DNA of 62,230 nucleotides from DAOUEO01 sp963763495 (GTDB taxonomy: Bacteria > Chloroflexota > Dehalococcoidia > DSTF01 > JALHUB01), in NCBI GenBank assembly GCA_963763495.1, contig CAVXOY010000022.1:1-62230 (forward strand). Direction: 5' to 3'. Under the pieces are notes generated by a model. The model searched no databases. It was not told where the DNA came from and saw only the letters and a list, made by a program, of their open reading frames with translations. Within the stretch, counting starts at the first letter, position 1. Every line of letters begins with the position of its first letter. Below, piece by piece: positions 9,240 through 17,690 of this stretch. Position numbers and translations under genes: made by a program.

Positions 9240-10741
9240 ATCGCTTCTCGGGCAGCCAGGAATGCCTTCTTCTCCTGCTCGACGCCGCGGCTGACGAAGA
9301 GGACCATCAGCGCGAAGAGGATGGCCAAGCCGACCACGTAGACGACGCCGGCATCGGGGCCGTCCCATGCGTAGCCCAGTGTGAGGAGGAGGCCGGTGGC
9401 GAGATGGGTCACGATGGTCAGAGCGTTGGCCGGGGCCAATTCGACCGGCTGGGAATGATAGCGGTAGGCACATTGAACGGCCCGAGCTGCCAGCGGGAGC
9501 GTTAGCAGCACCAGCAAAGTGGGTACGGGCAGGACGTCCGCTCCCACGGCGGCGGCGACCGCTACATAGGGTATAGCCATGAGGAAACCATAAGCGATGG
9601 CGGCTCGCTGCCGGCCAAGACGGACCACCCATGTCTTCTTGCCGACGGCGCGGTCGGCTATGAAGTCGGGGAACTCGTTGATGTAGAGCACTGCGGTGAT
9701 GAGGGCAGCCACGGGTATGGAGGCGATCGCCGGTGTCCAGTCCACTCTCTCCGTCTGGACGTAGTAGGAACCGAGGGTCATCAGCGTACCGAAGTTCAGC
9801 CCGACCATCAACTCGCCGATTCCTCTGCTCGCCCACTTGAACGGCCAGCCGCAGTAGAAGACCGCCGAGACCAGGCCGATTGCACCGAACGCGAGCACAA
9901 GAGGCCCACTCGCCCAGGCCAGGTAGGCGCCGATACCGCTCGACAGAGCGAAGAGGACGATTGCCAGAGTGAGTGTCTCCAGCGGGGTCAGTAGCCCCAT
10001 CTGAATCACGCGGCTTCCCCCGCTGAAGGGGCGGATGAAGTCGGTGTTTATCGTGTCGTCGCCGCTGAGGTGATCGAAGTAGTCGTTGATAACGTTGGCC
10101 CCCATGTGGAGGAAGGCCCCTGCCGCCAGGGCTAGAAAGAAGAGGCCCCAAGCGAGGGAATCGCGGGTGGCCCAGGCGATGGCGCCGCCGAGAATGATGG
10201 GCGCGAGGGTGGCAGTGAGGAAAGGGGCCCTCACCGCTATCAGCCAGGCCAGGGCCTTTCGCTTCAGGAGGGTCAGATCACTCACGACGAGCCGGTTCTC
10301 CGGGAACTCCAATGCCGTCGCGGGAGTGCCCTCTGCCGATCGCATCTCGATGCGCTGGGGAACGACACGGACGAAGTCCAGCGCCTCCTCCGGCCTGTCA
10401 AGAGGCGACCGCTTGCTCAGTAACAGGTAGGCCTTTCGTCTCTCATCGGCATCCTTTACCAGAAACGCCTTGCCGGAGATCTCCACTTCCCTTCGCGCGG
10501 CGGCACCCGGCGTCTCAGCGACGGCGAGGAGCGACACGGCGGGGTTGAAAGCGATGAGCATGGCCCGGGGGTCGCCCTTTACCAGGGCGACATATACTTC
10601 GAGGTCCTGCCCGAGAGCGAAGGGCATCAGACGACTGCGGATGCTGTCGCCGGCCGTGGTGGTGACAGCGATGGTGCGGACGCCCTCCAAGGCGGCTTCA
10701 ATCTGTTGACGCGCGTCTTCAGTGGCGGCTTGTTCTCTCAT
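9236..10741 (-). CDS. menA: Fusion: PPOX-type flavin-binding domain plus UbiA/MenA prenyltransferase
   Basis: 501 aa, intact. Residues about 1-150 form a split-barrel pyridoxamine-5-phosphate-oxidase-like domain (SRLMPFALGQDLEVYV, SLLAVAETP, SGKAFLVKDADERRKAY). Residues about 165-500 are an integral membrane UbiA prenyltransferase with the first Asp motif NVINDYFDHLSGDD, the second EFPDFIADRAVGKKT, and eight or nine TM helices. The second half should attach a polyprenyl chain to 1,4-dihydroxy-2-naphthoate. The N-terminal domain suggests a flavin or F420-linked redox role at the same site, which is inference. Coupled to menG downstream. Confidence 0.85.
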   Translation of the reverse strand: MREQAATEDARQQIEAALEGVRTIAVTTTAGDSIRSRLMPFALGQDLEVYVALVKGDPRAMLIAFNPAVSLLAVAETPGAAARREVEISGKAFLVKDADERRKAYLLLSKRSPLDRPEEALDFVRVVPQRIEMRSAEGTPATALEFPENRLVVSDLTLLKRKALAWLIAVRAPFLTATLAPIILGGAIAWATRDSLAWGLFFLALAAGAFLHMGANVINDYFDHLSGDDTINTDFIRPFSGGSRVIQMGLLTPLETLTLAIVLFALSSGIGAYLAWASGPLVLAFGAIGLVSAVFYCGWPFKWASRGIGELMVGLNFGTLMTLGSYYVQTERVDWTPAIASIPVAALITAVLYINEFPDFIADRAVGKKTWVVRLGRQRAAIAYGFLMAIPYVAVAAAVGADVLPVPTLLVLLTLPLAARAVQCAYRYHSQPVELAPANALTIVTHLATGLLLTLGYAWDGPDAGVVYVVGLAILFALMVLFVSRGVEQEKKAFLAAREAM

Positions 10742-10898
10742 ACTCGTAAACTCCCCCTCCGATTCTCAATTCCAATTCTACGCTGAGTCATTCCCTCGTT
10801 CCAGATGCCCCCGGCGCACCCGGCGAGGGTATTGAGGGGCAGGGTCGTCCGTGCCATAATCGGCGCACGTATCTGGAAAGGCGGGGCGGTCTCAATTG

Positions 10899-11549
10899 AT
10901 GTCACGCAGGACGCTGTTCTGGCCTATCTGGTGTCTGGGCGGGCTGCTGTTCGCGGTCATGGCGGGGTTTGCGGCGGCGACCTCCTACTTCCCCGCTGAC
11001 CTGCGGCTGGCTCACTGGGTACAGGGCTGGGACGGCTTTGGGCCTATCGCCGACTTTGCCAACGTACTAGGAGACGTCCCTGTTGCCGCTCTCCTGACTT
11101 TGGCTATCGCCGGGGTGCTGGCCCTTGCCGGCCGGGTGCGAGAGGCCGTCCTGGTCATTCTCACCTTCGTTCCGCGGTTGTTGCGTACCCCGTTGGCGGA
11201 GATCGTCGCCCGGCCGCGGCCGTCGCCGGACTTGGTGCAAGTGTCGGACTCTGCGTCGGGGCACAGCTTCCCCAGTGGCCACGTGGTCGGAGCGGTCGTC
11301 CTTTTCGGCCTTCTGTTTATCTTGGCAGGATCGCTGATCCCTCATCGTGGCTTGAGGTTTATCGTTCGTCTGTTCTGCGTATTTGTGGTCCTGGCCACGG
11401 GTCCGGCGAGGGTATACGCTGGTGTTCACTGGCCCAGCGACGTGATGGGAGGATACCTGTTCGGTCTGTTGGCCTTGGCCTTGTTTTGCCGCGCGTACAA
11501 TAGCCGGCCGGAGTCGCAAGGTGGGCAAAGCAGAGAAGGTGGCCGATGA
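10899..11549 (+). CDS. PAP2-family membrane phosphatase
   Basis: Five to six TM helices with the three phosphatase motifs: ARPRPSPDLV (motif 1), SFPSGH (motif 2) and ARVYAGVHWPSDVMGG (motif 3, His and Asp in place). The family removes phosphate from phosphatidic acid, phosphatidylglycerol phosphate or undecaprenyl pyrophosphate; the substrate cannot be assigned. A TTG codon lies directly before ATG 10899; the ATG is preferred. Divergent from menA across about 155 nt. Confidence 0.85.
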   Translation: MSRRTLFWPIWCLGGLLFAVMAGFAAATSYFPADLRLAHWVQGWDGFGPIADFANVLGDVPVAALLTLAIAGVLALAGRVREAVLVILTFVPRLLRTPLAEIVARPRPSPDLVQVSDSASGHSFPSGHVVGAVVLFGLLFILAGSLIPHRGLRFIVRLFCVFVVLATGPARVYAGVHWPSDVMGGYLFGLLALALFCRAYNSRPESQGGQSREGGR

Positions 11550-11554
11550 TTTTA

Positions 11555-11583
11555 TTGTCAAAGCCTTGCCCTTGTGCTAGACT
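11555..11583 (+). promoter_or_regulatory. Sigma-70-type promoter for cvpA
   Basis: TTGTCA at 11555-11560 and TAGACT at 11578-11583 with a 17-nt spacer, 140 nt upstream of the cvpA start and just after the PAP2 stop. Assigned by pattern only. Confidence 0.45.
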
Positions 11584-11722
11584 AGCGCCGACTCTGGTAG
11601 GGCGGCGGGCCAATCGGGCAGATAGGAAATCCGGCCTCGCCGGCGATGTGGCAGGAGCGGCGGATGCGGATCCGGCAGAGGCAGTTCGGCGGCTTCTGTC
11701 TTGATGTTTTGAGGACTGGGTG

Positions 11723-12217
11723 ATGAACTGGCTGGACGTCATAGTAGTCCTAATCGTCGCCTGGTTTACCTTCTCCGCGTTCTGGGCGGGCTTGATCCGC
11801 GAGGTAGTGACAATCGTCGGCGTTGCCCTCGGTATTGTTCTCGCCGGCTTCTTCTACGAAGACCTGGCCGACGATGTCAAGCTGGTCGTAGACAGGGAAA
11901 ATGCCTCCCGGATAATCGCCTTTCTCCTCATATTCGGCGCCTGCGCCCTCGCCGGACAACTGGCGGCGATGGTGCTTAAGCAGACGGCCTCTCTTCTGAT
12001 GCTGGGTACGTTTGACCACCTACTCGGAGCAGTCTTCGGGTTTGTTAAGGGAATCGTTATCGTTGAGATCCTCATGATCCTCTTCGTGACCTTCCCCGCG
12101 CTTGGCCTGAAGGACACGATTGACGAATCTATGTTCGGGCCGATGTTCTTGGACGGTATCCCGTTCCTCCTGAAGATCTTGCCGTCCGAGTTTGACAGCG
12201 CTGTGGAGGCCCTCTAG
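11723..12217 (+). CDS. cvpA: CvpA family membrane protein
   Basis: 164 aa, four TM helices, opening MNWLDVIVVLIVAWFTFSAFWAGLIREV, which is typical of CvpA (colicin V production protein family). The central loop DDVKLVVDRENASRIIAF is followed by the LGTFDHLLGAVFGFVKGIV signature. The family is linked to envelope homeostasis; the exact function is not known. A GTG sits immediately before ATG 11723; GAGGACTGGG upstream is a weak SD. Confidence 0.8.
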   Translation: MNWLDVIVVLIVAWFTFSAFWAGLIREVVTIVGVALGIVLAGFFYEDLADDVKLVVDRENASRIIAFLLIFGACALAGQLAAMVLKQTASLLMLGTFDHLLGAVFGFVKGIVIVEILMILFVTFPALGLKDTIDESMFGPMFLDGIPFLLKILPSEFDSAVEAL

Positions 12218-12315
12218 GGCATCTGCTCGCGACCTGTCCCCCGCCGCTGTCGTTGCCCGCCAGAAGGCCGTTTTGCTATCATGACATCAGATAGGTCTAT
12301 TCGGATTAGCAGTCG

Positions 12316-12843
12316 ATGGTAAGCTCCGCTGTACTGGTCCTAAATCAGAACTACGAGCCTCTGAACGTATGCAATGCCCGTCGGGCCTTTGTGCTCGTCG
12401 ACCGCGGCAAGGCGGAGGTCCTGGAGAACAACAGCGGCTGCCTCCACAGCCCTACCCACACCTTTCGGCTGCCGTCGGTCATCCGCCTCGTCTACCTCAT
12501 CAAGAGGCCGCGGCCCCAGGTGCGGTTGACACGCAAGGAGATATTCAGCCGCGACCACTACACCTGCCAGTACTGCGGCAAGCACACCCACGACCTCACC
12601 CTCGACCACGTCGTGCCCCGTAACAAGGGCGGGCAGCACATCTGGGAAAACCTCGTCTCCGCCTGCAAGCCCTGCAATCACCACAAGGCAGGCAAGATGC
12701 CCAACGAGACCCGCATGCGCCTCCTCCGCGAGCCGGTGCGTCCGCCCGCTACCGCTTACTATCTGTTCTACGACTACCTAGAACGGGAAAAAGAGTGGCG
12801 GAAGTTCATCCCCGGCTGGGAAGTGCCGAGCGGCTACGCCTAG
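12316..12843 (+). CDS. HNH endonuclease
   Basis: 175 aa, intact. The N-terminal 70 residues (VLVLNQNYEPLNVCNARRAFVLVDRGKAEVLE) are the domain usually found before the HNH in this chromosomal family. The HNH core has two CxxC knuckles (CQYCGK, CKPCNHHKAGK) around LTLDHVVPRNKGG and WENLVSACK. It is a stand-alone chromosomal gene with no mobile-element context; the biological role is unknown. ATG 12316 fits the usual N-terminus. A good terminator follows. Confidence 0.88.
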   Translation: MVSSAVLVLNQNYEPLNVCNARRAFVLVDRGKAEVLENNSGCLHSPTHTFRLPSVIRLVYLIKRPRPQVRLTRKEIFSRDHYTCQYCGKHTHDLTLDHVVPRNKGGQHIWENLVSACKPCNHHKAGKMPNETRMRLLREPVRPPATAYYLFYDYLEREKEWRKFIPGWEVPSGYA

Positions 12844-12872
12844 GGTTCGGAACTCAGAAGGAGGAATTGAAG

Positions 12873-12892
12873 AGGCCCGGCAGGGCCTTTTT
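12873..12892 (+). terminator. Rho-independent terminator after the HNH gene
   Basis: A six-base-pair stem AGGCCC/GGGCCT with loop GGCA, followed by a run of five T. It lies between the convergent HNH gene and mutM. Confidence 0.7.
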
Positions 12893-12910
12893 CGATTGTG
12901 CGGCGCGTGC

Positions 12911-13720
12911 CTATTTCTGGCAGTGGCGGCAGAAGCTGGTGATCCGCTGGCCCGCCGTTATCTCCGTGATGCGGTTGCCGCAGTTGGGACAGGGCTCACC
13001 GCCGCGACGGTGCACTCTCAGGAAGTCCCGCACCTCCTCCAAAGGCAGGCCGTCCTTCGTCCGCTCGGCGACGATGGGGATCGCCCACTCGAACACCGAG
13101 TGGATCGCCTGATAGAGACGGCGCACCTCTTCCTCGGAGAGAGTGGGGCGCTTGCGGTAGGGATGGATGCCGGCGGCGAACAGTATCTCGTCGGCGTAGG
13201 CGTTGCCGATGCCGGCGACAAACTTGTGGTTGACGAGGATACCCTTGATCTGCCCGGGGTGACGCCGCAGCCGCTGGGCGAACACCTCTTCCGTCAATTC
13301 CGGCGATAGGGCATCCGGCCCCATCTCGGCGAACTGCGGTATCTGCTCGAGAGCGCCTTCCTCGACCAGGTAGACCTTCCCCATCAGCCGCTCATCGACG
13401 TACCGGAGGTCGTATCCGTTTGCCAGCGTCAGCACCATGCAGGTCTTGGCGCGGCGCTTCTCTTGCGGTGGGCAGTACTGGAAGCGGCCGGTGAGCATGG
13501 GGTTGATGACCAGCCGATGGCCGCTCTTGAGGTGGAACAACAGGAACTTCCCCTGCCGCAACGTCTCGTCGAACGTGTTGCTCTCCAGAATCGCCTGGAG
13601 ATCTGCCTTGGGGACGCGGAAGACGACGGGGATCAGCGCCTGGGCCTGCTCGATGCGGACGCCCGGCAGCCGCTGGTTGAGAAAGCCGCGGATCGCCTCC
13701 AGGTCGGGCAGCTCAGGCAT
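12911..13720 (-). CDS. mutM: Formamidopyrimidine-DNA glycosylase (Fpg/MutM)
   Basis: Removes oxidised purines and nicks the abasic site. Begins MPELPDLEAI, giving the catalytic Pro1-Glu2 after Met removal; RQGKFLLF carries the conserved hairpin Lys; the H2TH region is IKGILVNHKFVAGIGNAYADEILF; the zinc finger is CPNCG...CRHC at the C-terminus. About 269 aa, normal length. A longer frame upstream exists, but ATG 13720 restores the catalytic N-terminus. Lies directly downstream of pheA. Confidence 0.93.
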   Translation of the reverse strand: MPELPDLEAIRGFLNQRLPGVRIEQAQALIPVVFRVPKADLQAILESNTFDETLRQGKFLLFHLKSGHRLVINPMLTGRFQYCPPQEKRRAKTCMVLTLANGYDLRYVDERLMGKVYLVEEGALEQIPQFAEMGPDALSPELTEEVFAQRLRRHPGQIKGILVNHKFVAGIGNAYADEILFAAGIHPYRKRPTLSEEEVRRLYQAIHSVFEWAIPIVAERTKDGLPLEEVRDFLRVHRRGGEPCPNCGNRITEITAGQRITSFCRHCQK

Positions 13721-13748
13721 CGCTGTTCTCTGCTGGTTGGAGGTAGCT

Positions 13749-14588
13749 CTACGAGGCCGGTTGCCCCGCCTCAAAGCGAGGATAGGAACCGAAGACCTTG
13801 AAGAAGTAGGACAGGGTCTGCACCCTTTCCAGCGCCTCTGCTACCGCTGGATCGCTGCGGTGCCCCTCCAGGTCTATCAGGAAGACGTACTTGCCCAGCT
13901 CCTGCTTGGTGGGGCGGGACTCGATCTTGGCGAGGTTGATCTGGCGCTCCGAGAACTCCTTCAGGACATCCACCAGGCTTCCCGGCCGGTCTTGGGCGAC
14001 TGAGAAGGCGAAGGACGTCTTGTCGCGGCCCGAGGGTGGGCTATCGGTCGCACCCAGCACCACGAAGCGGGTCTCGTTGTGGCTGTTGTCCTCGATGCCC
14101 TGAGCGAGCACCGCTATGCCGTAGAGCTCGCTGGCCCGCAGCGTCGCGATCGCGGCGCTTCCCTCGTGTTCCATCATCTGCTCAACGGCGGCAGTCGTCG
14201 ATAGAGACGCCTCTAGCCGTGCCTTGGGGAAGCAGCGCTCCAGGAAGCGGCGGCACTGGCCTAGGGCCTGAGGGTGAGAATAGATGGTTTCGACCTGACT
14301 GGCGATCGTTCCTGGTCTGGCCAGGAGGCAGTGCTCGATGGGTAGCACCAACTCCCGCCGGATCGCCAGGCGAGACTCGTGGATCAGGATGTCCAGAGTA
14401 TCGGTGACGGAGCCTTCGAGGCTGTTCTCAATCGCCACTACGCCTTCGTCGGCCATCCCTGAATCGACAGCCGAGGCCACGGCAGCGACGGTGGCGAAAG
14501 GCATGAGTTGCGCCTGCGCGTCATGGAGGAGCGCCGCTTGTTCGGAGAAGGTGCCGGGAGGGCCAAGGTACGCTACGCGGTTGGCCAT
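13749..14588 (-). CDS. pheA: Prephenate dehydratase
   Basis: Converts prephenate to phenylpyruvate in phenylalanine synthesis. 279 aa with a PDT catalytic domain (YLGPPGTFSEQAAL, IENSLEGSVTDTLD, DNSHNETRFVVLG with the Thr of the TRF motif) and a C-terminal ACT domain (FAFSVAQDRPGSLVDVLKEF and the ESRP Phe-binding motif), so feedback inhibition by phenylalanine is expected. Monofunctional, no chorismate mutase domain. The start is 12 nt downstream of the trkA stop on the same strand. Confidence 0.93.
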   Translation of the reverse strand: MANRVAYLGPPGTFSEQAALLHDAQAQLMPFATVAAVASAVDSGMADEGVVAIENSLEGSVTDTLDILIHESRLAIRRELVLPIEHCLLARPGTIASQVETIYSHPQALGQCRRFLERCFPKARLEASLSTTAAVEQMMEHEGSAAIATLRASELYGIAVLAQGIEDNSHNETRFVVLGATDSPPSGRDKTSFAFSVAQDRPGSLVDVLKEFSERQINLAKIESRPTKQELGKYVFLIDLEGHRSDPAVAEALERVQTLSYFFKVFGSYPRFEAGQPAS

Positions 14589-14599
14589 CGGATATGCCT

Positions 14600-15280
14600 C
14601 TAGAGCCTTGGTGAAGAGGGGGACCCGAGTAGGGCAGAGCGAAGGCCTTCCTCACTCTCGAGCATTGTTACGACTACGACCTCGTCGCCAGCCTGGATGA
14701 CGGTGTCGGCGTGGGAAGCCGCGGCTGTCCGTCAGAACTTATGACGAGGGCAATCAACGACTGCTGTGGCAGCAAGATCTCTCTGATCCGCCTCCCCACT
14801 ACCGGAGCTTCTGACGGTATCTTGATCTCTACGATCTCCAGGCCGCCACCCTTGAGAGTCATGAGGGGGATTAGGGGGTGCGAAGGCAGCTCCTGCTCGA
14901 TGTGGGACAGGATGACGGAGGTGGAGCTGATGGTGGCGTCGGTCCCCAGCTTCTTGAAGATAGTCTCGTTCTTGGGGTTGTTGATTCGGGCTACAGTGTG
15001 GGGAACGTCAAACTTGTGTTTTGCCACCTGGCACGCGACCAGGTTGTCTTCGTCGTCCCCCGTCAGCGCGATTACCATGTCAGCCCTGGCCATCCCAGCT
15101 CGCTCCAGGGTTGCCGCCTCACAGCCGTCGCCCAACATCACGACCTCACCCAGTTCATCGGCTAATCTGGGCGCACTTCTCGGCATCCTGCTCGATGATC
15201 AGCACCTCGTGCTGGTCCTCCAACAACTGCTTGGCCAGGTAGTACCCTATCTTGCCGCCGCCAACAATAATGTAGTACAC
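14600..15280 (-). CDS. TrkA-type potassium channel regulatory protein, RCK_N plus RCK_C (two frameshifts)
   Basis: Starts at GTG 15280 with VYYIIVGGGKIGYYLAKQLLEDQHEV, a Rossmann nucleotide-binding RCK_N. One extra C near 15178 shifts the frame; it resumes LADELGEVVMLGDGCEAATLERAG and runs through NPKNETIFKKLGTD into an RCK_C domain (KIPSEAPVVGRRIREILLP, LIALVISSDGQPRLP). A missing base near 14705 shifts it again to DTVIQAGDEVVVVTMLE, ending at TAG 14600. Gates a Trk/Ktr potassium channel in response to nucleotides; RCK_C domains in other bacteria also bind c-di-AMP. Starts 1 nt after the other trkA-like gene; no channel subunit is in the window. Confidence 0.85.
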
Positions 15281-15281
15281 G

Positions 15282-15704
15282 CTATTCCTCGCTTGCCTTT
15301 GTGTCGTCCGCCTCCAAAGCCTCCTTCAAGTAGTGGGCGACCACGCGGGTCGGGCTAACAGTCCGCAGGCCGAGAGAGCGGTACATCTCCTCCCTGATCG
15401 GGTCATGGATCAGGGTGATCACGCGGGGAACGTTGAAGAGGTGCTTGGCCATTTGGGCGGCCATAACATTCCGGTTATCGCCGCGTGTGGTACAGATGAA
15501 GGCGTCGGCTTGCTCGATGCCGGCGCGCCGGAGGACATCCTCGTCGATACCGTTTCCCACGATCTTGGCGCCTTGGAAGTTGTCGGGGAGAAAACTGAAC
15601 GCGGAGGCGTCTATGTCCAGGACGGTGACTTCATGCCCTTCGCGATCCATAAGCGCCGCTAGTTCTGACCCCCTCCGTCCCGAACCCATGATGATGATCT
15701 TCAT
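15282..15704 (-). CDS. TrkA-like RCK_N protein (short)
   Basis: 140 aa, intact: MKIIIMGSGRRGSELAALMDREGHEVTVLDID is the GxGxxG nucleotide-binding fold, and NFQGAKIVGNGIDEDVLRRAGIEQADAFICTTRGDNRNVMAAQMAKHLF is the standard TrkA_N middle. It has only the N-terminal RCK domain, so it probably pairs with the longer paralogue directly downstream. ATG 15704 is chosen because the 12 extra upstream codons do not resemble the family. Lies just after uspA. Confidence 0.85.
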   Translation of the reverse strand: MKIIIMGSGRRGSELAALMDREGHEVTVLDIDASAFSFLPDNFQGAKIVGNGIDEDVLRRAGIEQADAFICTTRGDNRNVMAAQMAKHLFNVPRVITLIHDPIREEMYRSLGLRTVSPTRVVAHYLKEALEADDTKASEE

Positions 15705-15709
15705 TCCAT

Positions 15710-16132
15710 CTATTCTCTTTCCATCTGACGCCAGAGCCACACGTGGCAGGGGGCGTTCTTCAAGGCATACAAAGGCAGCCTGCCCAGTTGATACCCCCCA
15801 AGGTGCTCCTGTTGCTCAACGCCGAGCAGTATGAGGTCCGCCTTTCGCTCGGTCGCCTCGTCCACCACGGCGTGGCCGGCCTCGCGTGCCTGAAGAAGCT
15901 CTCCCTCGACCTCGAAGTCCATGTCGTGGGCTGTTTTTTCCGCCTGCGAAAGTATCTCCTCGCCGCGTTCCGCCTCAGACGACATGTCAGCGTCGAGGGG
16001 AAGGGAGCGCCGCACCTCGATCACGTGAACTACGTAGATCTTCCCTTTATTCCGCTTCGCGATGTTGCAGGCTAAGGCCAGAGCTTCCATGCTTGCCCGC
16101 GAACCGTCCGTCGGGACCAGGATCGTTTTCAT
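15710..16132 (-). CDS. Universal stress protein (UspA family)
   Basis: 140 aa single-domain USP: MKTILVPTDGSRASMEALALAC at the N-terminus, VVHVIEVRRSL, and a C-terminal DLILLGVEQQEHLGGYQLGRLPLYALKNAPCHVWL. The usual ATP-binding G-x2-G-x9-G pattern is altered (GVEQQEHLGGYQLGRL), so nucleotide binding is uncertain. First gene of a uspA-trkA-trkA operon, suggesting a link to potassium or osmotic control. Confidence 0.83.
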   Translation of the reverse strand: MKTILVPTDGSRASMEALALACNIAKRNKGKIYVVHVIEVRRSLPLDADMSSEAERGEEILSQAEKTAHDMDFEVEGELLQAREAGHAVVDEATERKADLILLGVEQQEHLGGYQLGRLPLYALKNAPCHVWLWRQMERE

Positions 16133-16209
16133 CTGAGCAGTCGGATCGATTCGGGCCACTACGCCGTCACCTCAGGGCACAAGCTAGAATGCCGGGAGCC
16201 CAATGCCGC

Positions 16210-16228
16210 AACCTATAGATTATAGGTT
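16210..16228 (-). promoter_or_regulatory. Perfect palindrome overlapping a -10 box upstream of uspA-trkA
   Basis: The 19-bp sequence AACCTATAGATTATAGGTT is an 8-bp inverted repeat with a 3-nt centre. Read on the minus strand it contains TATAAT (16219-16224), with TTGCGG 18 nt upstream as a weak -35. An operator covering the -10 of the uspA operon is the simplest reading; the regulator is unknown. Confidence 0.45.
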
Positions 16229-16350
16229 CACCCTTGGAGAAGCCGCAACAGGCGTGTCCCGATCCTCAGCGTGACGAAGTCCGAGCCGCGGTGCTGTCTC
16301 GACCAGACTTGCACAGACGGGACTAATGACGGCTACGGCGAATGAAAAGC

Positions 16351-16515
16351 CTATTCCGACTCTCCTAGATAGAGCCGGATGACCCCGTTCAATATCAGCA
16401 GTACGCCGAAGACAATTCCCAGCGTGGGACGGCTGGGCTGGAGCAGGGTGAAGCCAAGCACCAGCACTCCCAGCACCAACGAAGATATCGCCAGAAAGAA
16501 GCGGAACTTGCTCAT
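16351..16515 (-). CDS. 54-residue membrane protein
   Basis: An ATG-to-TAG frame beginning MSKFRFFLAISSLVLGVLVLG and ending VIRLYLGESE. It has two hydrophobic helices (about 5-23 and 30-47) joined by a short QPSRPT loop, with a positive N-terminus. No family is recognised and no clear SD precedes it, but composition and topology look like a real small inner-membrane protein. It lies alone on the minus strand between the uspA promoter region and pdxS. Confidence 0.5.
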   Translation of the reverse strand: MSKFRFFLAISSLVLGVLVLGFTLLQPSRPTLGIVFGVLLILNGVIRLYLGESE

Positions 16516-16795
16516 ACAGTAAAGCTGAGAACCCCGCGCTTGAGGTTCTCAGACGATGCCTCGGCTCGAACGGCGAGCCCGTCTTCGGCTGGGGAAATCG
16601 TAAGTCTTCCCGGACAAGCTGTCAATTGCTGAGAGGCCGGTAGCTTGAGCGCATCCCGCGAAGGCGGCGATGGCCGCTGCGACGGTTGGGCGTACGAGCG
16701 GTAACGAACCGACATCGCCTTGCGTACCCTTTGGGGCGGTAGTAGAATTGAGACGGTGCGAGTGAATTCGAGTGTGAGGGGAGTCCGTAGCTATC

Positions 16796-17683
16796 ATGGT
16801 TGAGGAAAAGGGCACCTGGGTGCTGAAAAAGGGTCTCGCCCAAATGCTCAAGGGCGGCGTGATCATGGATGTCGTGACGCCGGAGCAGGCGAAGATCGCG
16901 GAGGAGGCGGGTGCCTGCGCGGTGATGGCGTTGGAGAGGGTGCCGGCCGACATCAGGGCAGCCGGAGGCGTGGCGCGGATGGCCGACCCCGATGTCATAC
17001 TCCGCATCATGGAGGCGGTGACTATCCCGGTCATGGCCAAGTGCCGCATAGGGCACTTTGTGGAGGCGCAGGTGCTGGAGGCGCTGGGCGTCGACTACAT
17101 CGATGAGTCGGAGGTGCTGACGCCCGCCGACGAGGTTCATCACGTCAACAAGCATGAATTCAGAGTCCCCTTTGTCTGCGGCTGCCGCGACTTGGGCGAG
17201 GCTCTGCGCCGGATCGGTGAGGGAGCGGCGATGATCCGGACAAAGGGTGAGGCCGGCACCGGCAACATTGTGGAGGCGGTGCGGCATATGCGGACGGTCA
17301 TGGACGGTATCCGGCGGGTCAAGGGCCTGCCGGTGGATGAACTGATGGCCGAAGCCAAGGCTCTTGGCGCTCCCTATGAGTTGGTCAAGGAGATCAATGA
17401 GACCGGTGTCCTGCCCGTGGTCAACTTCGCCGCCGGGGGCGTCGCCACACCGTCTGACGCTGCTCTGATGATGCTCTTGGGCGCTGATGGTGTGTTCGTC
17501 GGCTCAGGCATATTCAAGTCCCAAGACCCGGCCCGTCGCGCCGGCGCCATCGTCAAGGCCGTGACCCACTATAGTGACCCCAAGATCGTGGCTGAGGTGT
17601 CCAGAGGCCTCGGTGAAGCTATGCCGGGCCTGGACATCAAGGAGATCCCCGAAGAAGCGCTTCTGGCCACGCGAGGCTGGTAG
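16796..17683 (+). CDS. pdxS: Pyridoxal 5-phosphate synthase subunit PdxS
   Basis: 295 aa, intact TIM barrel that makes PLP from ribose 5-phosphate, glyceraldehyde 3-phosphate and ammonia from PdxT. Visible: IMDVVTPEQAKIAEEAGA (Asp25), PVMAKCRIGHF with Schiff-base Lys82, IRTKGEAGTGN with Lys150, and the phosphate loops FAAGGVATPSDAALMM and GVFVGSGIF. One of the best-conserved proteins here. Starts an operon with pdxT, 7 nt apart. Confidence 0.97.
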   Translation: MVEEKGTWVLKKGLAQMLKGGVIMDVVTPEQAKIAEEAGACAVMALERVPADIRAAGGVARMADPDVILRIMEAVTIPVMAKCRIGHFVEAQVLEALGVDYIDESEVLTPADEVHHVNKHEFRVPFVCGCRDLGEALRRIGEGAAMIRTKGEAGTGNIVEAVRHMRTVMDGIRRVKGLPVDELMAEAKALGAPYELVKEINETGVLPVVNFAAGGVATPSDAALMMLLGADGVFVGSGIFKSQDPARRAGAIVKAVTHYSDPKIVAEVSRGLGEAMPGLDIKEIPEEALLATRGW

Positions 17684-17690
17684 TGTGTAG

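Noticed and set aside
14700..15186. Programmed frameshifting in trkA and other genes
   Set aside because: Shifts occur in both directions at many unrelated sites without slippery heptamers or downstream pseudoknots, and full-length products need the correction, so sequence error is simpler.
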